From Comamonas sp. GB3 AK4-5 (GTDB taxonomy: Bacteria; Pseudomonadota; Gammaproteobacteria; Burkholderiales; Burkholderiaceae_C), in the NCBI RefSeq assembly GCF_041320665.1, contig NZ_CP166730.1:4402001-4466000 (forward strand): a DNA stretch of 64,000 nt. Direction: 5' to 3'. The notes below the pieces were generated by a model. The model did no database searches. It saw only the letters and a list, made by a program, of their open reading frames with translations, and was not told where the DNA came from. Position 1 is the first letter of the stretch; the number at the start of each line of letters is the position of its first letter. The position numbers and the translations under genes were made by a program. Shown one piece after another: positions 8,231-17,421 of this stretch.

Positions 8231-8935
8231 TCAGGCTTCGGGCATGCCGTAGCGCTGCAGGATGTTGTCAAAGCCACGCTGGGCGCGGGGCAGGGAGTCG
8301 GGCAGGCGCATGAAACGCGCCTCGTAGTGCAGCACCAGGATCAGGCCATGCACTTCAAACAGCATCTGGGAGGCATCGGTGTCGGCGCGCAGATCGCCGC
8401 TTTCCTTGCACTGGACGATGGCGCGGCGCAGCGCGGCATGCCAGGTGCTGACCGACTCCACCAGCGAATCGCGCACGGGGCCGATGCGCTCATCAAACTC
8501 AATGGCGCCACTGATGTAGATGCAACCGGAATCCAGCTCAATGGAGGTGCGCTTCATCCAATTGGCAAACAGGGCGCGCAGCCGTGGCAGACCGCGCTGC
8601 ACGCGGATGGCGGGGAAGAACACTTCCTGCTCGAAACGGCGGTGGTATTCCAGCACCACGGAGATCTGCAGCTCCTCGCGCGAGCCGAAATGGGCGAACA
8701 CGCCGGACTTGCTCATGCCCAGCGCCTGGGCCAATGCGCCTATGGACAGGCCTTCCAGGCCGATGTGCATGGCCATGTTCAAGGCCGCATCGATGATGGC
8801 GGCCTTGGTCTGCTGACCCTTTTGGGCCGAGCGCGGGCGGGCTCCGGCCACGGGCGGCAGCGGCTGCTCGCCCATCGGCAGGTCTTCGGGAGCAGAGGCG
8901 GGAGAGGTGGCGGAGTGGGCCTTGAAAGCGGTCAT
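8231..8935 (-). CDS. TetR/AcrR family regulator of the beta-oxidation operon
   Basis: A 234-residue regulator. After an N-terminal extension of about 40 residues rich in Ala and Pro, the TetR helix-turn-helix is clear: TKAAIIDAALNMAMHIGLEG, then LSIGALAQALGMSKSGVFAHFGSREEL. The C-terminal ligand domain is less conserved. It precedes the acyl-CoA dehydrogenase gene and is transcribed with it. A perfect 12-bp palindrome 14 bp upstream of its start codon is a likely operator, giving autoregulation and co-regulation of the downstream genes. By analogy with fatty-acid-responsive TetR proteins, an acyl-CoA or fatty-acid ligand is probable but not shown. Confidence 0.88.
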   Translation of the reverse strand: MTAFKAHSATSPASAPEDLPMGEQPLPPVAGARPRSAQKGQQTKAAIIDAALNMAMHIGLEGLSIGALAQALGMSKSGVFAHFGSREELQISVVLEYHRRFEQEVFFPAIRVQRGLPRLRALFANWMKRTSIELDSGCIYISGAIEFDERIGPVRDSLVESVSTWHAALRRAIVQCKESGDLRADTDASQMLFEVHGLILVLHYEARFMRLPDSLPRAQRGFDNILQRYGMPEA

Positions 8936-8949
8936 GACACAAATAAAAC

Positions 8950-8961
8950 GAACGATCGTTC
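8950..8961. promoter_or_regulatory. Palindromic TetR-type operator
   Basis: The perfect palindrome GAACGATCGTTC lies 14 bp upstream of the TetR start codon, inside an AT-rich promoter-like stretch. Such palindromes with a CGATCG or similar core next to a tetR-type gene are typical operator sites. The assignment rests on symmetry and position. Confidence 0.65.
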
Positions 8962-8992
8962 TATTTTGTACAAACTCTCGGCTTTCGGAAAG

Positions 8993-9026
8993 CTGACCAA
9001 GGGTAAATACTCAAGCCCTTGGTCAG
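8993..9026. other. Inverted repeat upstream of the TetR gene
   Basis: CTGACCAAGGG and CCCTTGGTCAG form a perfect 11-bp stem with a 12-base loop. It lies downstream of slmA and upstream of the TetR operator. No T-run follows on the minus strand, so it is not a standard intrinsic terminator; it may act in regulation or as an RNA end structure. Confidence 0.5.
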
Positions 9027-9164
9027 AAAAATGTCGCGTTTAACCGACAAAAAGTAACCGACTGGCAACCCTGGGAACAGGGTTTACTTCCCTGGCGGCC
9101 TGTGCCAGTGGTGCAAAAACATGCCAGCGCCCTCGCGGGTGACGCCGGCATACCGCATGCAGGC

Positions 9165-9851
9165 TCAGAGCATCATGGCCAGGCTGGCGTCCAGATGCTC
9201 GGTGGGCAGGCGGCGGAAACCGGTGCGGGCAAAGCGTTGCATGCGACCCAGCATGAACGAGGTCAGCACGCTGGCGGCCACGTTGGCGTCCACCGTCGGA
9301 GTGGTCGAGCCCAGGGCATCGGCAGCGGGGCGCAGACATTGGCGCAACGTGGACTCGATGCGCTCAAAGAACTGGTTCATGCGCAGCTGCAGGCGCTCAT
9401 GTTCGAAAAGAATGGCGTCGCCCACCATGACGCGCACCATGCCGGGGTTGCGCTCTGCAAATTGGAGCACCACAGCCACAGCGCGCGCGGCGCGGCGGGC
9501 TCCGTCCTCGGGAGTGACGCTACCCTCCTCAACCTCGCGGGTGACGATTTGCTGCACCAGCGTGAACACCGATTGCTCGATGAATTCGATCAGGCCTTCA
9601 TACATCTGGGCCTTGCTGGCGAAATGGCGGTAAAGCGCCGCTTCACTCACCGACAGGCTGGCAGCCAGCGCAGCCGTGGTGATGCGCTCGGAACCGGGCT
9701 TTTCCAGCATGGCTGCCAATGCCTGCAGGATTTGCTCGCGCCGCTCACCAGGTTTGGGGCGTTTGCGCGTGCGTGTTGTCTCGGCAGCGGCGGCCACAGG
9801 CGCTTCGGTTTCGGCGGATGGGCAAATCTCTTCGGACACAGACGCAGACAT
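9165..9851 (-). CDS. slmA: Nucleoid occlusion factor SlmA
   Basis: A 228-residue TetR-fold protein. The KPGERREQILQALAAMLE start of the domain, the helix-turn-helix ITTAALAASLSVSEAALYRHFASKAQM and the long C-terminal helix region match SlmA, the DNA-bound inhibitor of FtsZ that keeps the septum away from unsegregated chromosomes. The N-terminal 25 residues (acidic, Ala-rich) are an extension common in this order. It lies in a locus with argB, a neighbour often seen in Burkholderiales, but here a two-component system separates them. The start ATG is at 9849-9851. Confidence 0.85.
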   Translation of the reverse strand: MSASVSEEICPSAETEAPVAAAAETTRTRKRPKPGERREQILQALAAMLEKPGSERITTAALAASLSVSEAALYRHFASKAQMYEGLIEFIEQSVFTLVQQIVTREVEEGSVTPEDGARRAARAVAVVLQFAERNPGMVRVMVGDAILFEHERLQLRMNQFFERIESTLRQCLRPAADALGSTTPTVDANVAASVLTSFMLGRMQRFARTGFRRLPTEHLDASLAMML

Positions 9852-9919
9852 AAGACTCTCAAATGTAACAACCGTTCCATTCTCTCACAGCACTTTTCAA
9901 AAGTAACCGCTTGTCGGAT

Positions 9920-9929
9920 GTTACGTAAC
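9920..9929. promoter_or_regulatory. Perfect palindrome upstream of slmA
   Basis: GTTACGTAAC lies 68 bp upstream of the slmA start in the short gap after the sensor kinase gene. It could be a regulator site. It does not match the known E. coli SlmA binding consensus, so self-regulation is not implied. Confidence 0.3.
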
Positions 9930-9962
9930 CAGATGCGTCAATAGGATTTTGCTGAAAACAGC

Positions 9963-9978
9963 TTGCTGCGTTGCAACA
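9963..9978. promoter_or_regulatory. Repeated dyad motif TTGCTGCGTTGCAACA
   Basis: A 16-bp dyad 111 bp upstream of slmA. It is identical at 15 of 16 positions to the motif at 60924-60939, which lies upstream of another minus-strand gene. A shared transcription-factor site is possible; the motif resembles TGC-rich dyads seen near polyhydroxyalkanoate genes, but this is from memory and unproved. Confidence 0.35.
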
Positions 9979-9992
9979 AATATCCCGCGTCC

Positions 9993-11444
9993 TTATTCCG
10001 GGAAGCACAAAGCCACCAGCAGCCCCTTCTGCCCCACAGCAGACGACAGCCGCAGCGTGGCCTGGTGCCCTTGCGCAATCTCGTTGGCGATCGCCAAGCC
10101 CAGGCCTGAACCAGCGCCCGCACTGCCGGGAAGGCGGTAAAAACGCTCCAGAATGCGCGCCTGCTCGGCTTCGGGTACACCGGGGCCATCGTCCTCCACC
10201 TCCAGAAATGCAGGCCCCTGGCGCCCGCCTATGCGCTGGCGTCCGCAGCGCACGGTCACCTGGCCGCCTGCCGGCGTGTATTTGATGGCGTTGTCCACCA
10301 GGTTGGACAGCAGCTCGCGCAGCAACCAGGCCTGGCCGGACACATGGGCTGGTGCGACTTCCAGCCCCAGGTCGATCTGCTTGGCCGAGGCGCTTTCCCA
10401 GAAGGCCTCCAGCATGTTCTCGCACAGCGCCTTCAGGTCCACGCGCTCGGGCGTCTGGGATTGCATCTGGCGCGCATCCGCGCGCGACAGGGCCAGAAGT
10501 TGGTGGGCCAGCTGCGAGGTGCGGCGCGTGGCATTGCGCAGCTTTTCAATCTGCTCGCTGGGCAAGAAGAGGCCATCTGGCTGCGGCGCTGCCGCCTTGC
10601 GGGCCGCCGCAGCGCCCTGGCGCTCGGCCTGCGCGGCCATCAGCGCCCAGGCTTCCACCTGGGCCTGCAGTGCGGCCAGTGGCGTGCGCAGCTGGTGGGC
10701 GGCATCGGCCACAAAGCGGCGCTGGGTTTCGGCCTGGTCCTGCACCAGCCCGAACAAGCGGTTGAGCGATTGCACCAGGGGCCGCACTTCGGCCGGCGAG
10801 GTGGATTCATCGATGGCGCTGAGGTCACGCGGGGAGCGGCTTTCCACCGTCTGGGCCAGGGCCACCAGGGGCTGAAACGCCTTGCGCACCGACCAATAAA
10901 TCAGCCAGGCCGCCACAATCACCAGCAGCATATTGGGCATGAGCACATGGGTAAGCAGCTGGTGGCGCCACTGCTGGCGCACGTCCGAGCCATCGGCCAG
11001 GGCCACCACCATTTCGCCCGCTCCAGCCGTCATGCCGCGCTGGACGGCCACACGGTAGGTGATGCCGCCAAACTCCTGGCTGTGGAATTCCGCCGCCGGC
11101 GTGGTGGGCACGACCACGCTGATCCAGGGATCGCCCGCCAGCACATGGCCGTCCAGATCGGCCACGGCATAGCCAGTGATGCCGCTGCGGTTGCGTAGGA
11201 ATTCGTCGATGGCGGGGGAGAAGGCCATCAGCGGTTCCATATTGGCCGCCATGGCGGGCGCCATGACCGAGTCCAGCATCTGCGGCAGCAGACGCAGCAG
11301 ACGCTGGTCATGCTGGCCGGCTGCGGTCTCGGCCGAGCGATAGCCCCACCAACTGCCCACCGCGCCCAGCATGCAGACCGGCAGCACCAGCAGCAGCAGC
11401 AGGCGGTTGCGCAGCGTGGTGGTCATGGTGCCGCGCTGTGTCAT
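9993..11444 (-). CDS. Two-component sensor histidine kinase (TctE/QseC-like)
   Basis: A 483-residue inner-membrane kinase. A first transmembrane helix spans about residues 11-33, a periplasmic sensing region of about 130 residues follows, and a second helix is at about 166-186. The cytoplasmic part has a HAMP-like linker, the H-box DAAHQLRTPLAAL with His250, the N-box ELLSNLVDNAIKYTP and the G-boxes DDGPGVP and GSGLGLAI. It pairs with the response regulator just upstream in the same direction. TctE-type systems often control tricarboxylate or related uptake, but no transporter lies beside it here. A second ATG at 11426 is an alternative start. Confidence 0.9.
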   Translation of the reverse strand: MTQRGTMTTTLRNRLLLLLVLPVCMLGAVGSWWGYRSAETAAGQHDQRLLRLLPQMLDSVMAPAMAANMEPLMAFSPAIDEFLRNRSGITGYAVADLDGHVLAGDPWISVVVPTTPAAEFHSQEFGGITYRVAVQRGMTAGAGEMVVALADGSDVRQQWRHQLLTHVLMPNMLLVIVAAWLIYWSVRKAFQPLVALAQTVESRSPRDLSAIDESTSPAEVRPLVQSLNRLFGLVQDQAETQRRFVADAAHQLRTPLAALQAQVEAWALMAAQAERQGAAAARKAAAPQPDGLFLPSEQIEKLRNATRRTSQLAHQLLALSRADARQMQSQTPERVDLKALCENMLEAFWESASAKQIDLGLEVAPAHVSGQAWLLRELLSNLVDNAIKYTPAGGQVTVRCGRQRIGGRQGPAFLEVEDDGPGVPEAEQARILERFYRLPGSAGAGSGLGLAIANEIAQGHQATLRLSSAVGQKGLLVALCFPE

Positions 11445-11590
11445 GCCTGCGCCCTGGTCTGGCCCATGGGTAAAGCGGAGGTCATAGAAGGACTATGCTT
11501 TGAGGAGCACGCATTGCTTATATATAGACAATCTCCAGGCCAAATACATGGAAGATTGGCTTTACCCAAGCCTTAGATGCTCATGTTTTT

Positions 11591-12319
11591 TCAGACTGCC
11601 AGCGGCTGCGACTCAGGCTGCAGCAGCTCCAGCCGATAGCCAAAGCCGCGAATGGAGCGCAGCGCCACGCCATGCGGCTCCAGCTTGCCGCGCAGACGCG
11701 AGACATAGACCTCCACTGCGTTGGGCGTGATCTCCTTGTCCCAGCCCGTCAGCGCTTGCAGCAGCTTGTCCTTGCTGGCCGGCTTGGGCGCGTGGATCAG
11801 CAGGTATTCCAGCACCGTCCACTCGCGCGGGCCCAGGTCGATGGCCTGCAGCTGCTCACCCAACAGCGGGTCTTTGCTGCGCACGCCGGCACTGCGCCCG
11901 GCCGTGTCCAGCTCCAAGGGGCCAAAGCTCAGCACCGCCGAGGTCGCCGCCTGGGAACGGCGCAGCAGCGCCCGCAGGCGCGCCAGCAGCTCGGGCAGCT
12001 CAAAGGGTTTGACCATGTAATCGTCGGCCCCCAGGTCCAGGCCTTGCACACGGTCTTGCAGCGCGTCGCGCGCCGTCAGAATCAGCACCGGCATGGCGTT
12101 GCTGGCCATATCGCGGTGGCGCAGGCGGCGCGTCAGCTCCAGGCCATCGATGCCCGGCAGGCCTATGTCGATCACCGCCACATCGAAGGACTCGGTCGCC
12201 AGCACCTCCAGCGCCCGCTCACCGCTGCCCACCCAGTCCACGGCATAGCCCGCATCGGCCAGACCCAGCTTGATGCCGCTGGCCACCATCACATCGTCTT
12301 CCACCAACAGCAAACGCAT
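11591..12319 (-). CDS. OmpR-family response regulator
   Basis: A 242-residue regulator starting at ATG 12317-12319, chosen because a strong AGGAGA ribosome-binding site lies 8 nt upstream and the receiver begins at once with MRLLLVEDD. The receiver domain has the phosphorylation site Asp51 in VIDIGLPGIDG and the conserved Lys in YMVKPFELPEL. The winged-helix DNA-binding domain ends with VSRLRGKLEPHGVALRSIRG. It should be phosphorylated by the kinase encoded at 9993-11444; 146 bp separate the two genes. Target genes are unknown. Confidence 0.92.
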   Translation of the reverse strand: MRLLLVEDDVMVASGIKLGLADAGYAVDWVGSGERALEVLATESFDVAVIDIGLPGIDGLELTRRLRHRDMASNAMPVLILTARDALQDRVQGLDLGADDYMVKPFELPELLARLRALLRRSQAATSAVLSFGPLELDTAGRSAGVRSKDPLLGEQLQAIDLGPREWTVLEYLLIHAPKPASKDKLLQALTGWDKEITPNAVEVYVSRLRGKLEPHGVALRSIRGFGYRLELLQPESQPLAV

Positions 12320-12530
12320 GCGGCGCTCTCCTGATTCGTTGAATCCATGTTGTCCGCCCACGCAGGGCCCTTCCTGTGCGCATGCGGCCCTGGCGCTGCA
12401 GCCGCACCGGCCCGCGCTGTGGCGGGGCGGCTCACGCCGAGGGACAAGCGGGCGAGTGTACGCGGCTGCGCGCTGCTCCAGCTATGCAGCAGCCCAGGGC
12501 GCAGCACTGAACCTCTGGCCTGCACACGCA

Positions 12531-12571
12531 AAAACGCCTGCCGGGGCAGCGAGGCTGCTCGGGCAGGCGTG
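12531..12571 (-). terminator. Rho-independent terminator after argB
   Basis: On the minus strand a 9-bp GC-rich stem (ACGCCTGCC with GGCAGGCGT) with an inner hairpin is followed by TTTTT. It lies 39 bp downstream of the argB stop and separates argB from the two-component genes. The rest of 12320-12609 shows no gene and probably holds the response-regulator promoter. Confidence 0.8.
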
Positions 12572-12609
12572 GGCCCAGCGGGAACTTGCGGCAGGCCGCA
12601 AGTTCATGC

Positions 12610-13503
12610 TCAGTGGCTGCGAATCATGGTGCCGTAGGCCTGGTCAGTCAGGATTTCCAGCAGCATGGAATGCGGCACGCGGCCGTCGATGATGTGCACG
12701 GCATTCACGCCGGCCTTGGCCGCGTCCAGCGCACCACTGATCTTGGGCAGCATGCCGCCGGAGATGGTGCCGTCGGCAAACAGGCCGTCGATTTCACGCG
12801 CCGTCAGATCGGTCAGCAGCTTGCCCGCCTTGTCCAGCACGCCGGGGGTGTTGGTCAGCAGCACCAGCTTTTCGGCCTGCAACACCGTAGCCAGCTTGCT
12901 GGCCACCACGTCGGCGTTGATGTTGTAGCTCTCGTTTTCTTCACCAAAACCAATGGGGCTGATGACGGGAATGAAGGCATCATCCTGCAGCGCCTTGACC
13001 ACGCTGGGGTCGATTGCCACGATGTCACCCACCTGGCCCACGTCGTACTCGATGCTGGGATCCTTGTTGTCCAGCAGCTTCAGCTTCTTGGCACGAATCA
13101 AACCACCATCACGCCCCGTCAGGCCCACAGCCTTGCCGCCGGCCTGGTGGATCAAGCCCACGATGTCCTGCTGCACCTCGCCGGCCAGCACCCACTCCAC
13201 CACTTCCATGGTTTCTTCGTCGGTCACCCGCATGCCCTGGATGAACTCGCCCTTCTTGCCCAATCGGTTCAGCGCGGTTTCAATCTGCGGTCCCCCACCA
13301 TGCACCACCACCGGATTGATCCCCACCAACTTGAGCAACACCACGTCTTCCGCAAAATCCGCCTGCAAGGCGGGATCGGTCATGGCGTTGCCGCCATACT
13401 TGATGACCATGGTCTTGCCATGGAACTTGCGAATGTAGGGCAGTGCCTGGGCGAGGATTTCGGCTTTGTCGCGGGGGGCGATGTGGGTGATGGTGTCGGT
13501 CAT
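12610..13503 (-). CDS. argB: Acetylglutamate kinase
   Basis: A 297-residue kinase that phosphorylates N-acetyl-L-glutamate in arginine synthesis. The start at 13501-13503 ([17 protein letters not shown]) is preferred over an upstream in-frame GTG. Signature segments are VIKYGGNAM with the conserved Lys, VVHGGGPQI for substrate binding, and [15 protein letters not shown] and [13 protein letters not shown] near the C-terminus. Length agrees with the family (about 295-300). It is a single gene between the polysaccharide locus terminator and its own terminator. Confidence 0.96.
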   Translation of the reverse strand: MTDTITHIAPRDKAEILAQALPYIRKFHGKTMVIKYGGNAMTDPALQADFAEDVVLLKLVGINPVVVHGGGPQIETALNRLGKKGEFIQGMRVTDEETMEVVEWVLAGEVQQDIVGLIHQAGGKAVGLTGRDGGLIRAKKLKLLDNKDPSIEYDVGQVGDIVAIDPSVVKALQDDAFIPVISPIGFGEENESYNINADVVASKLATVLQAEKLVLLTNTPGVLDKAGKLLTDLTAREIDGLFADGTISGGMLPKISGALDAAKAGVNAVHIIDGRVPHSMLLEILTDQAYGTMIRSH

Positions 13504-13544
13504 GGGGAAGAAAGCGCCTGCGATCACAGGACAATGAGAAGTTC

Positions 13545-13579
13545 AAAAAGAATCAAAGGCCGCTGACCCAGCGGCCTTT
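13545..13579 (-). terminator. Terminator at the end of the polysaccharide operon
   Basis: AAAGGCCGCT and AGCGGCCTTT make a 10-bp stem with a 5-base loop; on the minus strand it is followed by GATTCTTTTTG. It lies 62 bp after the CapD-type gene stop and 42 bp before argB. Confidence 0.75.
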
Positions 13580-13640
13580 GCCCGTGGCTGTGGATTCTGC
13601 CCCAACTGTCACAGGTTTCTGCGATGCAGCCCTATTGGAT

Positions 13641-15668
13641 TCAATTGGTATCACTCGCCAGACGCTGCGTGGCCTGACTACCCAGGCATTCCTGCTCAGA
13701 GCTGCCCGCGGGCACATAGCCGCTCACCAGCTGTGACAGCAGCTGGTGAATCGCAGGCGCGTCGCCGATTTTGGCCGCGGTGCGCAGGCTGAGCAGGTGC
13801 GGCAGCAGCTCTTCCCAAGGCAGAAAGCCCTCATGGGCCTTCATGATGCGCGGGTGCTCCGTGGTCTCCGGGTTGTCGCCGATCAACAGCTCCTCGTACA
13901 GCTTCTCACCGGGACGCAGGCCCACGACCTGGATCGCTATATCGCCTGAGGCATGGGCGCCGTCCTTGACAGTCAAGCCTGACAAACGAATCATGCGCCG
14001 CGCCAGATCAACAATCTTTACCGGTTGGCCCATGTCCAGTACAAACACATCGCCACCGCGCCCCATGGCCCCGGCCTGCAGCACCAGCTGCGCAGCCTCG
14101 GGAATGGTCATGAAGTAGCGCGTAACCTGGGCATGGGTCACCGTCAGCGGCCCGCCGGCACGCAGCTGCTGGCGAAACAGCGGCACCACGCTGCCGCTGC
14201 TGCCCAGCACATTGCCAAAGCGCACCATGCAAAAACAGGTCCGGTTGCGAGTCGGCGTCTCGGTCTTGAAGGGTTGCTCGTCGATGGGGCAGTAATCCAC
14301 CTGCTGCGCGCTGGCCAGGGCCTGCAAGGCCAACTCGGCCATGCGCTTGCTGGCGCCCATGACGTTGGTGGGGCGCACAGCCTTGTCGGTGGAGATCAGA
14401 ACGAACTGCTCCACCCCCACCTCCATGGCGGCCCGCGCCACATTGAGGGTGCCGAACACATTGTTCAAAATGCCTTCGGAAGGGTTGTCCTGCACCAGGG
14501 GCACATGCTTGTAGGCTGCGGCATGGTAGACGGTATGCGGCCTGTGCTGCTCGAAAACCGCGCGCACGCGGCGCAGATTCCGAATACTGCCCATCTGGGC
14601 ATGAATCTCCACCGGCAGCTGATGCTCCTTGCACAGCAGCTGCAGCTCCTGGTGAATCGCATACAGCCCGTACTCGTTGTGCTCCAGCAGCACCAGTTTT
14701 TGTGGCCGCTCGCGCACGATCTGGCGGCACAGCTCGCTGCCTATGCTGCCGCCAGCCCCCGTCACCAACACCACCTTGTGGCCCAGATTCTGGGCCAGCA
14801 GCTGGCGGTCTGGCCTGACGGGCTCGCGCCCGAGCAGGTCCTCAATGTCCAGCTCCTGAAAATCAGACACCGAAACCTTGCCCGAAGCCAGGTCCAACAT
14901 GCCCGGCAGCGAGCGCACATGTACGGGCAACAGTTGGAGCTGGTCGATGATCTCGCGGCGGCGCTGGCGGTCCAGGGAAGGGATGGCCAGCAGGATGTCG
15001 GAAATCTTCAAATGTTCTACCTGCGCAGACAAATGATCGGGGCCGTAAATTTTGACGCCATTGATGGTTCTTCCCACTTTGGAAGCGTCCTCGTCAACGA
15101 ACCCCATCAACACAAAGTCCCGCACCCCACTCATGGCAGCGGCCGTTTGCACCCCTGCCTCTCCCGCCCCATAGATCAATAAGCGGCCCTTTTCATTGAG
15201 ATGGGCTGTGACCCCCTCTCCCATCAGCCAAAAGCGCGCCATGGCCCGGCTAACACCAACAAGCACCAGAAAAATCAGCGGCTGTATTAGACCGATGCTG
15301 CGTGGAACCCCCTGCCGATTCAGCAGCAACAAACTGCAGAAAAAAAGCCCCCCATAGACCATCACAGCAATCGCCGTAGTGGCCATTGCACTCATACCGG
15401 TGTAGCGGAAAATAGCCCGATACAAACCCATGCGGATGAAAACCGGCAGGAACAGCAGCGCGGCCAGCACATAGACAAAATTCTGCTCATGCAAGGGGAG
15501 TCCGACCTGGTCAATACGCAGATAAAACGCCAGCCATACAGCGATGAGCGACATCACCATATCCAGCCCGATGACCAAGGCCTGCTTCGCACGCCGGGGA
15601 AGCTCTAGCAAGGGCTCTGCAAATCTGTCAAGCATCATTTTTCGCGCCATCGCCTTATAGAGCACCAT
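13641..15668 (-). CDS. CapD/WbpM-type nucleotide-sugar 4,6-dehydratase, membrane-bound
   Basis: A 675-residue protein. The N-terminal part has four to five hydrophobic helices (about residues 28-150), followed by a CoA-binding-like Rossmann domain with IYGAGEAGVQ. The C-terminal SDR domain has VTGAGGSIGSELCRQ and the catalytic stretch STDKAVRPTNVMGASKR, where Met replaces the usual Tyr, as in WbpM/PglF proteins. Such enzymes convert UDP-GlcNAc to the 4-keto-6-deoxy sugar, the substrate of the aminotransferase at 16267-17421. It closes the polysaccharide operon and is followed by a terminator. The start at 15668 is likely; ATG 15650 is possible. Confidence 0.9.
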   Translation of the reverse strand: MVLYKAMARKMMLDRFAEPLLELPRRAKQALVIGLDMVMSLIAVWLAFYLRIDQVGLPLHEQNFVYVLAALLFLPVFIRMGLYRAIFRYTGMSAMATTAIAVMVYGGLFFCSLLLLNRQGVPRSIGLIQPLIFLVLVGVSRAMARFWLMGEGVTAHLNEKGRLLIYGAGEAGVQTAAAMSGVRDFVLMGFVDEDASKVGRTINGVKIYGPDHLSAQVEHLKISDILLAIPSLDRQRRREIIDQLQLLPVHVRSLPGMLDLASGKVSVSDFQELDIEDLLGREPVRPDRQLLAQNLGHKVVLVTGAGGSIGSELCRQIVRERPQKLVLLEHNEYGLYAIHQELQLLCKEHQLPVEIHAQMGSIRNLRRVRAVFEQHRPHTVYHAAAYKHVPLVQDNPSEGILNNVFGTLNVARAAMEVGVEQFVLISTDKAVRPTNVMGASKRMAELALQALASAQQVDYCPIDEQPFKTETPTRNRTCFCMVRFGNVLGSSGSVVPLFRQQLRAGGPLTVTHAQVTRYFMTIPEAAQLVLQAGAMGRGGDVFVLDMGQPVKIVDLARRMIRLSGLTVKDGAHASGDIAIQVVGLRPGEKLYEELLIGDNPETTEHPRIMKAHEGFLPWEELLPHLLSLRTAAKIGDAPAIHQLLSQLVSGYVPAGSSEQECLGSQATQRLASDTN

Positions 15669-15673
15669 AATTT

Positions 15674-16267
15674 TTATCGCACCAGCGCCATCAACGTGGC
15701 AAAAATAATATGAATATCACCCCAGAAAGTGCGGCCCTGCACATATTCGGTGTAATAGCGCAGTTTGACTGGTAAGACCTCATTCACATATGCCTGCTGC
15801 GGATCGCTAGAGCGTGAAAGAACCTCGTTTTCATCCTTGTATTGAATAGAGGCCCAGTCTGTAATACCAGGTTTGACCGAGAGCACCAGTTGGCGTACTT
15901 CCTCCGGATAGCAAGCTACATAGCGCGGCACTTCCGGCCTTGGGCCCACCAAGCTCATCTTTCCTCTAAAAACGTCTATCAGCTGGGCCAGTTCGTCCAG
16001 CTTATATTTGCGCAAGAAGCCCCCCACTTTCGTGACACGCGCATCAGAGCCTACGGTAATCTGCAGCCCCCGCAACTCTGCGTTGGACACCATGGTTCGG
16101 AATTTATGAATCCGAAATAATTTTCCGTATTGTCCCACCCGCTCCTGTCGAAAAAAAACTGCACCAGACGAGTCCAGCTTCACCGCCACGGCAATCAGCA
16201 GCAGCACCGGTGAAAGCAGCAACAACCCCAAACCGCTGGCTAAGCAATCAAATAAACGTTTCAGCAT
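15674..16267 (-). CDS. Initiating sugar-phosphate transferase (PglC-like)
   Basis: A 197-residue monotopic phosphoglycosyl transferase that moves a sugar-1-phosphate from UDP-sugar to undecaprenyl phosphate. The N-terminal hydrophobic hairpin is [20 protein letters not shown] and beyond; the catalytic pair is in RKYKLDELAQLID, preceded by HKFRTM and followed by SLVGPRPEVP. Its short length matches PglC rather than the longer WcaJ/WbaP class. The start overlaps the aminotransferase stop (TGATG). With the dehydratase and aminotransferase it forms a set that could start each polysaccharide unit with a 4-amino-6-deoxy sugar. Confidence 0.9.
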   Translation of the reverse strand: MLKRLFDCLASGLGLLLLSPVLLLIAVAVKLDSSGAVFFRQERVGQYGKLFRIHKFRTMVSNAELRGLQITVGSDARVTKVGGFLRKYKLDELAQLIDVFRGKMSLVGPRPEVPRYVACYPEEVRQLVLSVKPGITDWASIQYKDENEVLSRSSDPQQAYVNEVLPVKLRYYTEYVQGRTFWGDIHIIFATLMALVR

Positions 16268-17421
16268 CAGTTGAGTACGGCCTTGATTGCATTGCTCACT
16301 CGGTTTACATCTGCCTGCGTCATGCGCGAGTACATGGGCAGAGACAGCGTACGTTCATAAATACGCTGACTCACAGGGAACATCTCTGGTATCAGATGAT
16401 AAGTGTCGCGCCAATAAGGTTGTAGATGCAGCGGAATGTAATGCACGCTACAGCCTATGCCTTGGGAAAAAAGGCGCTCAATAAGCTGATCACGCGACAC
16501 CATCACGCCCTGGGCTAACTGCACCACGTACAAGTGCCAGGAATGCACATCGCCCTGGGCCGCATGTGGCGGCAAAACAATGGGCAACTCGGCCAAGGCT
16601 TCGTCGTACCACGCAGCCACTTGGGCACGTTTTTCGGCAAAGACTCTCACCTTTTTGAGTTGCTCAACACCCATGGCAGCAGCGATATCTGTCATGTTGT
16701 ACTTGAAGCCTGGCGCCACGATCTCGTAGTACCAGCTTGGCACCTTGGCCGTAAAGCGGTCAAACGCATCACGGTTGATACCGTGTAGACGCATCACCCG
16801 TGCACGCTTGGCAATCTCCGGGTCCCGAGTGACCAGCATGCCTCCCTCACCCGTGGTCATGGTCTTGTTGGCGTAAAAACTGAACACCGTCACATCGCTA
16901 CCAAGCGTGCCCACCAATTGACCACCACAGGTAGTAGGCAGTGCATGTGCCGCATCTTCCATTACGCGCAAACCGTGCTTTTTGGCCATTGCGAGCAAGG
17001 GCTGCATCTGCGCGGCACGCCCGGCGAAGTGCACAGGAATGATGGCCTTGGTTCGCGGAGTGATGGCGGCTTCTACCGCAGCCACATCCATACACAGCGT
17101 GCTCGCGTCCACATCCACAAATACGGGGTCAGCACCAAGATAGCGAATGACTTCTGCCGTGGCGGTAAATGTGTGGGTGGTCGTGATCACCTCATCGCCA
17201 GGACCAACGCCCAACGCCTCAAGCCCCAGGTGCAAGCCGGCTGTGGCGGAATTGACCGCAATGACCTCCACCGCACCTCCCAAAAAGGCGGCGAAATCCG
17301 CTTCAAACTGCCTCGCCTTAGGCCCTGTCGTAATCCAACCGGAACGCAGAGCCTGCACTACAGCAGCGATCTCCTCTTCACCAATTTCTGGCAATGCAAA
17401 AGGCAAAAAATCAGACGTCAT
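16267..17421 (-). CDS. DegT/DnrJ/EryC1/StrS aminotransferase
   Basis: A 384-residue PLP enzyme from ATG 17419-17421 ([17 protein letters not shown]). The PLP-binding lysine is in [15 protein letters not shown], and [14 protein letters not shown] near the N-terminus and [11 protein letters not shown] near the C-terminus are typical. It most probably aminates the 4-keto group made by the CapD/WbpM-type dehydratase, as PglE does. It overlaps the methyltransferase gene by 11 bp and the sugar transferase gene by 1 bp. No PglD-type acetyltransferase follows, so acylation of the new amine must come from another gene. Confidence 0.9.
   Translation of the reverse strand: MTSDFLPFALPEIGEEEIAAVVQALRSGWITTGPKARQFEADFAAFLGGAVEVIAVNSATAGLHLGLEALGVGPGDEVITTTHTFTATAEVIRYLGADPVFVDVDASTLCMDVAAVEAAITPRTKAIIPVHFAGRAAQMQPLLAMAKKHGLRVMEDAAHALPTTCGGQLVGTLGSDVTVFSFYANKTMTTGEGGMLVTRDPEIAKRARVMRLHGINRDAFDRFTAKVPSWYYEIVAPGFKYNMTDIAAAMGVEQLKKVRVFAEKRAQVAAWYDEALAELPIVLPPHAAQGDVHSWHLYVVQLAQGVMVSRDQLIERLFSQGIGCSVHYIPLHLQPYWRDTYHLIPEMFPVSQRIYERTLSLPMYSRMTQADVNRVSNAIKAVLN

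Noticed and set aside
11468..11567. 9-bp inverted repeat GGGTAAAGC/GCTTTACCC between kinase and response-regulator genes
   Set aside because: The arms are 82 bp apart, one near the kinase start. Such a short distant pair can occur by chance, and no related copy was found.
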